Below are positions 1 to 5,800 of a DNA stretch of 46,650 nt, piece by piece (the first letter of the stretch is position 1; every line of letters begins with the position of its first letter). The notes under the pieces were generated by a model. That model worked only from the letters and a program-made list of their open reading frames with translations, made no database searches and was not told the DNA's origin. The stretch is from a virus: the IMG/VR virus record IMGVR_UViG_3300020196_000070, positions 1-46,650 of that record. One strand, 5' to 3'. A program made the translations under genes and the position numbers.

Positions 1-5
1 TCAGC

Positions 6-173
6 ATGAAAAACAACCAACCCACTCGCTACAACTTCCAGACTGGTCAATACGAGACCCTGCCCGATGGGTGGATGCTTCCCGAGCATGACGACCTGAT
101 GGATGCAGACGCCTACGACCGCCGCCGTGCTGAGCGCGACGGTTGGACAACTGACTGCTGGGATGGTCGCTGA
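6..173 (+). CDS. Small hypothetical protein (55 aa), GC-rich block
   Basis: An ATG-initiated frame of 55 codons ending in TGA, starting MKNNQPTRYNFQTG and ending TTDCWDGR. It is rich in Asp, Arg and Trp and has no membrane segment or motif that I recognise. Codon use is strongly GC-ending (GAC, CGC, CTG), unlike every gene after position 560. It sits 41 bases upstream of another small GC-rich ORF on the same strand, so the two may be co-transcribed. The window starts five bases before this ATG, so an upstream in-frame start cannot be excluded. Function unknown. The regular codon bias supports real coding, but a short ORF in GC-rich DNA could arise by chance. Confidence 0.5.
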   Translation: MKNNQPTRYNFQTGQYETLPDGWMLPEHDDLMDADAYDRRRAERDGWTTDCWDGR

Positions 174-214
174 CCCTCCAGACCGTCTAGACTAACCACA
201 TCAACCAAACACCC

Positions 215-409
215 ATGGCACTGAACACCCTCCCCGCTCCGATGACCTCTGCCGAACTGACCGCCAAGATTGAGGCAGGCGAGTTCAAGATCAAACGACT
301 TCCGACCCGCCGCCCACGCCGTGCTGATCTTATCATGACCCGAGTCATGGGCAGCAGCGGGTCCGCTCGCTTCATGGCAGACACCGACCACCAGACCCGC
401 TGGCAGTGA
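215..409 (+). CDS. Small hypothetical protein (64 aa), host-like composition
   Basis: A 64-aa frame starting MALNTLPAPMTSAELTAKIE with a basic centre (RLPTRRPRRADLIM). The N-terminal part looks like a short amphipathic helix (SAELTAKIEAGEFKIKRL). Codon use is GC-ending and resembles marine Synechococcus chromosomal genes rather than the AT-rich phage genes that follow. A longer opposite-strand ORF (113-391) overlaps it. The plus-strand frame is preferred because it has the same direction as all other genes and a plausible N-terminus. I recall short proteins with a PRRPRRADL-like stretch in cyanobacteria, but this was not checked. A short hairpin follows 15 bases after the stop. Function unknown. 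Confidence 0.5.
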   Translation: MALNTLPAPMTSAELTAKIEAGEFKIKRLPTRRPRRADLIMTRVMGSSGSARFMADTDHQTRWQ

Positions 410-424
410 TCAGCAGTTGCCCCG

Positions 425-444
425 CCCCGAGCGGGGTTGACCCC
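425..444 (+). terminator. Possible hairpin after the GC-rich genes
   Basis: CCCC-GAGC-GGGG (425-436) can form a short GC stem, and the same GGGG can alternatively pair with CCCC at 441-444 (GGGG-TTGA-CCCC). No T-run follows, so this is at best a weak or non-canonical terminator. It lies just downstream of the ORF ending at 409 and just before the composition changes. Confidence 0.3.
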
Positions 445-465
445 GAGGCGCCGTGTTGAAAACTT

Positions 466-510
466 AAGGGTCCCTTCTAACCTACAAAGGTTCCCAACCG
501 ACCTTAAGGT
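466..510. repeat. Cluster of three short inverted repeats at the composition boundary
   Basis: Three small dyads follow one another: AAGGG-T-CCCTT (466-476), GGTT-CCC-AACC (489-499) and the perfect palindrome ACCTTAAGGT (501-510). They lie between the GC-rich block and the AT-rich phage genes. They could be operator or structured-leader sequence, or simply a junction scar. No function can be assigned. Confidence 0.35.
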
Positions 511-519
511 ACTCTGTTT

Positions 520-527
520 TATAAAAA
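520..527 (+). promoter_or_regulatory. Weak late-promoter-like octamer TATAAAAA
   Basis: TATAAAAA differs by one base from the T4-type late promoter TATAAATA and lies 35 bases before the ATG at 562. It is embedded in an A/T homopolymer stretch, so the match has little weight. No convincing -35 box is seen upstream. Confidence 0.25.
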
Positions 528-561
528 AATTTTTCCAAAAAATTTTCCAATTTCATATATA

Positions 562-750
562 ATGACAGTTGACCAATCTCAGATGACCGACGTAATTTTA
601 ACACTTAGCGAACAAGAAATAGACATTATATTAAATGCCCTTGAATTTGCCGTAGAGAACTCTGATGAGTATGATAGGGATGAATATGAAGAAGTCCTTT
701 ATGATCTTCAGAGAAAGCTTGACGAAGATGAAGAGGATGAGGTAGAATAA
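562..750 (+). CDS. Small acidic hypothetical protein (62 aa)
   Basis: A 62-aa protein whose second half is extremely acidic (DEYDRDEYEEVLYDLQRKL, then a DEDEEDEVE tail). The N-terminal half (VILTLSEQEIDIILNALEFAV) is predicted to be helical. An internal Met at codon 8 is an alternative start, and neither start has a clear Shine-Dalgarno sequence. The gene is the first of an AT-rich chain leading to the glutaredoxin 17 bases downstream. Small acidic proteins of this kind are common in T4-like cyanophages. Their role is unknown and I assign none. Confidence 0.75.
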   Translation: MTVDQSQMTDVILTLSEQEIDIILNALEFAVENSDEYDRDEYEEVLYDLQRKLDEDEEDEVE

Positions 751-767
751 AATTTTAGAGAAACTTT

Positions 768-1001
768 ATGTACACGATTTATACACGCGATGGTTGTGGA
801 TATTGCGAACAGATTAAAACTGTACTGAGTAATATTGGAGAATCTTATGTAGAAATGAAATTAGACTCCCAGTACACGAAAGAGCAATTTGTTGAGCAAT
901 TCGGACATGGTGCTACATTTCCGAAGATATTCAAAGATGGTGCTCTGTTAGGGGGATGTAATGAGACGATTGTTTATCTAAGGAATGTTGGGTTACTATG
1001 A
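768..1001 (+). CDS. Glutaredoxin
   Basis: A 77-aa thioredoxin-fold protein of normal size for a phage glutaredoxin. The dithiol active site is CGYC (Cys10, Cys13) after a first beta strand (MYTIYTRDG). The cis-proline loop is TFP (residues 50-52) and the GG pair before the last helix is at 62-63 (LLGGCNE). Glutaredoxins pass electrons from glutathione to disulfides. In T4-like phages they are thought to serve ribonucleotide reductase, but no nrd gene lies in this window, so the partner is inferred. The stop overlaps the next start as ATGA (998-1001), which indicates translational coupling. Cytoplasmic, with no signal peptide. Confidence 0.93.
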   Translation: MYTIYTRDGCGYCEQIKTVLSNIGESYVEMKLDSQYTKEQFVEQFGHGATFPKIFKDGALLGGCNETIVYLRNVGLL

Positions 1002-1150
1002 ACATAGGAGTAAAGGTTTGTCGGAATGAAGAAAAATTCTTTAAAGATTATGATGAAGCAATGGATTACATTGAGAGCTTTATGACAGAGATTGAATCGT
1101 TAAATATAAGTACAGATGATATTATAATCAACTATTATGGCAACGAATAA
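998..1150 (+). CDS. Small hypothetical protein (50 aa)
   Basis: An ATG at 998 overlaps the glutaredoxin stop by four bases. The frame gives 50 residues beginning MNIGVKVCRNEEKFF and ending NISTDDIIINYYGNE. It is acidic, predicted mostly helical with a short terminal strand, and carries no recognised motif. Its 3' end overlaps the following gene by 14 bases. Tight packing on both sides and AT-rich codon use matching its neighbours support real coding. Function unknown. Confidence 0.65.
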   Translation: MNIGVKVCRNEEKFFKDYDEAMDYIESFMTEIESLNISTDDIIINYYGNE

Positions 1151-1325
1151 AGATTGGTATTTGCGTAGGGAGAATACTTCAAAATACCTTAAAGATCCTT
1201 ATCTTTATTATGTTGGTGGAGATGATTGTTGGACAACTAATATTGACAAAGCAAAAAAATATAGGACAAAAAAACAAGTAACCGCTTTAAGCCTTGAAAT
1301 TGGAGGGGAGGTCTATGGAGAATGA
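1137..1325 (+). CDS. Small hypothetical protein (62 aa)
   Basis: A 62-aa basic protein, MATNKDWYLRRENTSKYLKD onward. Aromatics are concentrated in the middle (YLYYVGGDDCWTTNIDKA), followed by a Lys-rich stretch. It overlaps the preceding gene by 14 bases and the next by 11 bases, typical of a compact phage operon. No domain is recognised. The composition suggests a small globular cytoplasmic protein. Function unknown. Confidence 0.65.
   Translation: MATNKDWYLRRENTSKYLKDPYLYYVGGDDCWTTNIDKAKKYRTKKQVTALSLEIGGEVYGE
1302..1310 (+). promoter_or_regulatory. Strong Shine-Dalgarno that sets the start at 1315
   Basis: GGAGGGGAG lies five bases before the ATG at 1315. The same frame is open from a TTG at 1294, but the TTG lies upstream of this purine tract and has no ribosome binding site of its own. 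The ATG at 1315 is therefore the better start. Confidence 0.7.
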
Positions 1326-1506
1326 TGATAGTTACTTATTAGACTTTAATGATGTATTACAGAGAATAAATAATCTAGAAGAAATTGTTGTTCGTTTAAT
1401 AAATCCTGATCTAATGTATAAGAGACCAGGAAGTGAAGAGTACGAAAAGATTACAGATACATTAGATTATTTACATCATAAAATAAAAGAATTAGAAGAA
1501 AAATGA
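1315..1506 (+). CDS. Small coiled-coil hypothetical protein (63 aa)
   Basis: Sixty-three residues from the ATG at 1315, preceded by a strong ribosome binding site. The sequence has heptad-like hydrophobic spacing at both ends (DVLQRINNLEEIVVRLI and LDYLHHKIKELEEK), which suggests a small helical hairpin or coiled coil. It is acidic overall. It overlaps the previous gene by 11 bases and the next gene by ATGA (1503-1506). It may be a chaperone or assembly factor for the large protein that follows. That is inference from position only. Confidence 0.65.
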   Translation: MENDDSYLLDFNDVLQRINNLEEIVVRLINPDLMYKRPGSEEYEKITDTLDYLHHKIKELEEK

Positions 1507-2537
1507 GTCAGATCTATGTTAGTACTGAATATAATAATTATCCTGGTGCTAAAGGGAATTATGATTTTTTGTCGGGATATAAAACTCCTATAATTCCTGA
1601 TGTAAATCTGTTTAGAAGTTTTTCTCATACCATTTTCGCTAATTCAGCAAATTCAATACGGTCAGCTACCTATGCTGGAACGACTCGTGGTTCATACACT
1701 GGATTTGCGAATACTGGTGTCAGGGGCGGTAGGGCAGCACTATCAACTGATGTTGGTATTGAAGGAGTAAATATTTTTAAAATACCATCAGATGTTAATT
1801 GGGTTGTAGATAATGGACCTAATGGTGATGGTATTTGTCATAATGAAAAAGGAGATTGGTTTACCGCTGAGGCGCTAGGTACTGCAGATTCTCAAGGTCA
1901 GGGGGTTCGTTTAACTAAAATTATTAATACGGGCACTAAAAATGCAATATTAATTACAAATGCAATGGCAGGTTCTAGAACTGTATCATCCTCATACAGT
2001 GTATCTGTCCCCACATGGCCTGATCTTAGGATTGCGGGCGCATATAATAACGCTGTATTTTGTTATAATCAACTTGATTATACGAATGATGATAAAGGTA
2101 CAATTTATACTGCAAGAAGTTTATTTGAACTTCCTGAAAGAATTGATAATTTAGTTTCTTTTATTCCAGATCAGAGAGAGAAAACCACATTAACATTTAA
2201 AATTAAAGTAGATTGGGTTCGTCATGTTAATTGGGGAATATGGGAATATGTTGATTCATCTATTAAAAACTCTTGGTTGAATAATTACACAATTCCTGAA
2301 TCAGGAACTGAATATCATAACATTACTCATGTTGTAAAAAACACAAATGATTATTCTAAAATTTTAGATGAAATTTTAAAAACACGTCAAAGACCATTAA
2401 CAGAACAAGATCAACGTTATGGTCAAACGTTCACATCAACAACGTTCACTACAAAAACCTATGGTCCAAAGTATCCTAAAGAAACCATCGGTGTTGCAAC
2501 TCTTTCAGGGGTGACTTATACGTTACCTCCGACATAA
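1503..2537 (+). CDS. Putative virion protein, 344 aa, unknown family
   Basis: A 344-aa protein starting MSQIYVSTEYNNYPGAKGNY, rich in Ser, Thr, Asn and Tyr and probably beta-rich. No signal peptide or membrane segment is visible. The C-terminal third contains a Trp-rich stretch (VDWVRHVNWGIWEY, around residues 236-250) and ends TIGVATLSGVTYTLPPT. The start is coupled by ATGA to the preceding coiled-coil gene, and a PAAR tip gene follows 24 bases later. Its position between small genes and the spike tip, together with its composition, suggests a tail or baseplate component. I do not recognise the family, so structural is an inference rather than a homology call. Confidence 0.6.
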   Translation: MSQIYVSTEYNNYPGAKGNYDFLSGYKTPIIPDVNLFRSFSHTIFANSANSIRSATYAGTTRGSYTGFANTGVRGGRAALSTDVGIEGVNIFKIPSDVNWVVDNGPNGDGICHNEKGDWFTAEALGTADSQGQGVRLTKIINTGTKNAILITNAMAGSRTVSSSYSVSVPTWPDLRIAGAYNNAVFCYNQLDYTNDDKGTIYTARSLFELPERIDNLVSFIPDQREKTTLTFKIKVDWVRHVNWGIWEYVDSSIKNSWLNNYTIPESGTEYHNITHVVKNTNDYSKILDEILKTRQRPLTEQDQRYGQTFTSTTFTTKTYGPKYPKETIGVATLSGVTYTLPPT

Positions 2538-2540
2538 ATA
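2533..2540 (+). promoter_or_regulatory. Late promoter candidate CATAAATA
   Basis: CATAAATA differs by one base from the T4 late consensus TATAAATA. It overlaps the stop codon of the 344-aa gene and lies 21 bases before the ATG at 2562. The spacing matches the other late promoter candidates in the window, so the PAAR and adhesin pair could be a separate late transcript. Confidence 0.5.
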
Positions 2541-2561
2541 AATTTTGGTTGATATAGTAAG

Positions 2562-2867
2562 ATGTTAGCAGCAGGGAGGATTGGGGATCAATACATGAAA
2601 AGATGTAATGTTCCTACTCAAGGAACAGGATCTCCTAATGTCTTTGCAAATGTACTCGCAGTTAGTACCATTGGTAAACAAACTATTCCTTATCAGGAAA
2701 TAGTTCCCTGTCCCACATGCTGCCAAACACATGTGGCACCAGTTCTCACTGGTTCACCAAAAGTTTTTGTGAATAAACTTGCTGTAGGAAGACTATCTTC
2801 ACTCGCACTTGGTATTACAGGAAGTTTTCCTGAAATTACTGGATCTCCAAAAGTGTTTGTGGTATGA
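2562..2867 (+). CDS. PAAR-repeat baseplate spike tip protein (T4 gp5.4-like)
   Basis: A 101-aa protein close in size to T4 gp5.4 and other PAAR proteins. Three PAAR-type motifs are visible: GSPNVFANVLAV (residue 23), GSPKVFVNKLAV (residue 64) and a terminal GSPKVFV (residue 94). A Cys/His cluster (C50, C53, C54, H57) could supply metal ligands, since PAAR tips bind a metal ion at the apex. PAAR proteins form a sharp cone on the central spike of contractile tails and help pierce the host envelope. An alternative Met lies at codon 12, but 2562 is kept because of a late promoter candidate 21 bases upstream. The gene is coupled by ATGA to the giant glycine-rich gene, which suggests the two products act together. 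Confidence 0.85.
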   Translation: MLAAGRIGDQYMKRCNVPTQGTGSPNVFANVLAVSTIGKQTIPYQEIVPCPTCCQTHVAPVLTGSPKVFVNKLAVGRLSSLALGITGSFPEITGSPKVFVV

Positions 2868-5800
2868 GTGAAATAACACCATTTCATAATAACATACAAT
2901 ATATTCCCAAAGATTCTGAAAATACTAGTGGGAATGGAGTTGAACCGAGTACATATTGGGCAGTAACAGAAACAAATATTAATGCACAAGATTATGAAAT
3001 TAATACAAAAGATGTAAGTCCAGTTGTTAGTGCTGATGTTTATAATTCTTACACTAGCGGTAGTGGTATAACTAGAACTCCCACACTACTTGTTTCGGGA
3101 CCAGTTAATGTTACTGCTAATGAAACTTCAACCGCTACGTTTTTAGTATCAGCACTAGTATTAAACAGTGATGCAATACCAGAGTATCAATGGCAAAAGA
3201 AAGAATTTAATACTAGTACTTGGAGTACAATTAGTGGTGCTACTAGTTCTCAATATACTATTGCTACTTTAAGTTTTGATAGTGATAATGGTGATAGTTA
3301 TCGTTGTGTTGTATCTGCAACAGGTGTTGAAAATAGTCCCGTTACATCAAGCGAAGCATTATTAACAGTTCGTCGTGTTCTTACAATCACTCAACAACCA
3401 ACTGCTCAGGCATCATATGTTAATGGAACCACTGCAACATTTTCTGTTGCTGTAACATTGAGCAGTGGAACTGGAATACAATATCAATGGCAGAAGCGTG
3501 AATTTGAATCCGAAACTTTTCAAAATATATCTGGTGCAACATCAACTTCTTATACTACACCAAATTTAAGCACATTAATAGATAGCGGTGATAGTTACAG
3601 ATGTATTGTCAGTCATCCTGATGCAGATACTAAAATTAGTGATACTGTAAGAATTATTGTTACTGGTGCAGATTTTGAAGTAACACCTGCTATCAATAAT
3701 ATTGCATTTTGGAGATTATCTGTTGATGGTCCATTAATTTTGGATCCGTCAAACGCTCAGCAATATACAATTAAATCTCTGGATCCAAATAGAACAAAGT
3801 TTCTATCAAAAATGTGGGGACAAGGAAGTTGCAGTTCAACAGGAGGATATACTGAAGCTGCATTTCCAGTAATTCAATCTCAAGTTTTTACTGTAAAAAA
3901 AAATGCTGGTGCTGGTTCTGGTACTACTCCTGCCAATGAATCAGTATATGCAGCAGCAGGAACTTATACTTGGATTTGCCCAGCAGGAGTTAATTCAGTT
4001 AGTGTTGTTTGTGTCGGTGGAGGCGGCCGAGGCGGTGGATCTGGTGGCGGCGGTGGCGGCCTTGGTTGGAAAAATAGTATCAGTGTCACACCAGGACAAT
4101 CTTATACAGTAGTTGTTGGCGCAGCTGGAACTACTTCAAGTCATGGTGGTGATTCATACTTCATTAATTCGTCCACCGTTAAAGGTGGTGGAGGAAGGAG
4201 TGGTTGTTTGGGTGATACTTCTGGCGGTTCCTACACTGGAACTGGTGGTGGAAATGGTGGTAATGGCAGTGTTCAAACTTCATGGGGAGGTGGTGGCGGT
4301 GGTGCTGGTGGATATAGTGGAAATGGTGGTAATGCTGATACTCTTTTTGGATACTCTGGTTCTGGCGGCGGCGGTGGAGGCGGCTCTGGACATTCAAACA
4401 CAGATTCAAATGATGGTAAAAGAAAAGGCGGCGGTGGAGGCGGCGTAGGATTATTTGGTCAGGGTGCTAATGGTGTAGGAGCACCTTCAACATCTTATGG
4501 GGGTGATGGTGGTGGAGGTGGATCTGGTGGCGCTAATGGAGATCCATCTAGTGTTCATAATGGTGGTGCTGGTGGATTATATGGTGGTGGTAGTGGAGGA
4601 GCGAATGAGTTTGCATCAGCTTGGATACCAGGAACTTTTGGTGGAATTCCAGGTGGTGGTGCTGTAAGAATTGTGTGGGGGGGAAATAAAGCATTCCCAA
4701 GTACAAATGTGGGAACTGCTCAAGGTTCTGGTAGTTCCTCTTCTGGAGGTGGTTATGCTGGATTATTCAATGGTACTACTGTTGATCAGGCGAATGCATT
4801 AGCAATTGCTGGCGGGGCTGGTGGTGGTGGTGCTAGTACCACTAACACTTGTGTATATTCTGGTGGTTCTGGTGGTGGATTGGTTGGTGGAGATGCATTT
4901 AATATTCCTGGTGTTGGTGGAGGAACAAGTGCCATTCAAACTGCATCTGTAGTCAATTCAAACCCAGCTTGTGCTGGTGGTCCTAGTTATGGATGGTACA
5001 CAAGAACGGGTGGAAGTAGTTCTAGTCCTACTCCAGGAATAGGAGGAACAGGAGATATAAGACAATTAGTTATTAAATGGGATGGATCAGTAATTTATAA
5101 TGGTCCTTCTACTATAGTTACTAATGGTTTTGTTTTAGTTAATGATTATCGGTATTACCCATCAACTTATCAGGGTTCTGTCTATGGTTGGTGTGGTGAT
5201 GGAACAACATGTGGAACATGCGGGCTCGGAGCAGGAGATTTTGGAAACGCTTTTAATATTTACAGATCTCCAATTAATAGTTATGATGGAGGTAAAGGTG
5301 CTACACAATCAAGTTCTGGTGCGGGTGGATCGGGATTTGGTGAGTCAGGAACTGAAACTTTTAATACTGTAGGTACTAGTACTATTAATATTCCTGCAGG
5401 AGTTTCAAATATAACTTATGAAATTGTAGGTGGTACTGGTGGTACTGGTGGTACTGGTGTTAAACAGGGGAGTACTAACCAAACTTATCCAGGCGGATCT
5501 GGAGCAAGAGGTCAAAAAATTGTTGGTACGCTAAATCCTTCTCAAGTTGCTGGTCAAACATTATCTTTGCATATAGCTGGAAATGGAGGTAATGGATCTG
5601 CTAATTATTTTGGTGCTTCTGGTGGCGCAGCTGGCGCTGGTCTAAACAGTGGTGGAACTGGTGGTTCCACTCCTGTTAGCGATGATGATGAACATTGGGG
5701 TGCCTCTGGCGGTGGTGGTGGTGGATCCAGTTCTATTTCTATAGGCACTACTCGTTTACTTATTGCAGGTGGTGGCGGCGGCGGTGGCGGTGGTATGCAA

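Noticed and set aside
113-391. Minus-strand 92-aa ORF over the GC-rich block
   Set aside because: It is antisense to two plus-strand ORFs with more natural N-termini. GC-rich DNA readily gives such shadow frames, and all other genes are on the + strand.
558-563. TATAAT as a -10 box
   Set aside because: It overlaps the ATG at 562 and has no -35 at the right distance.
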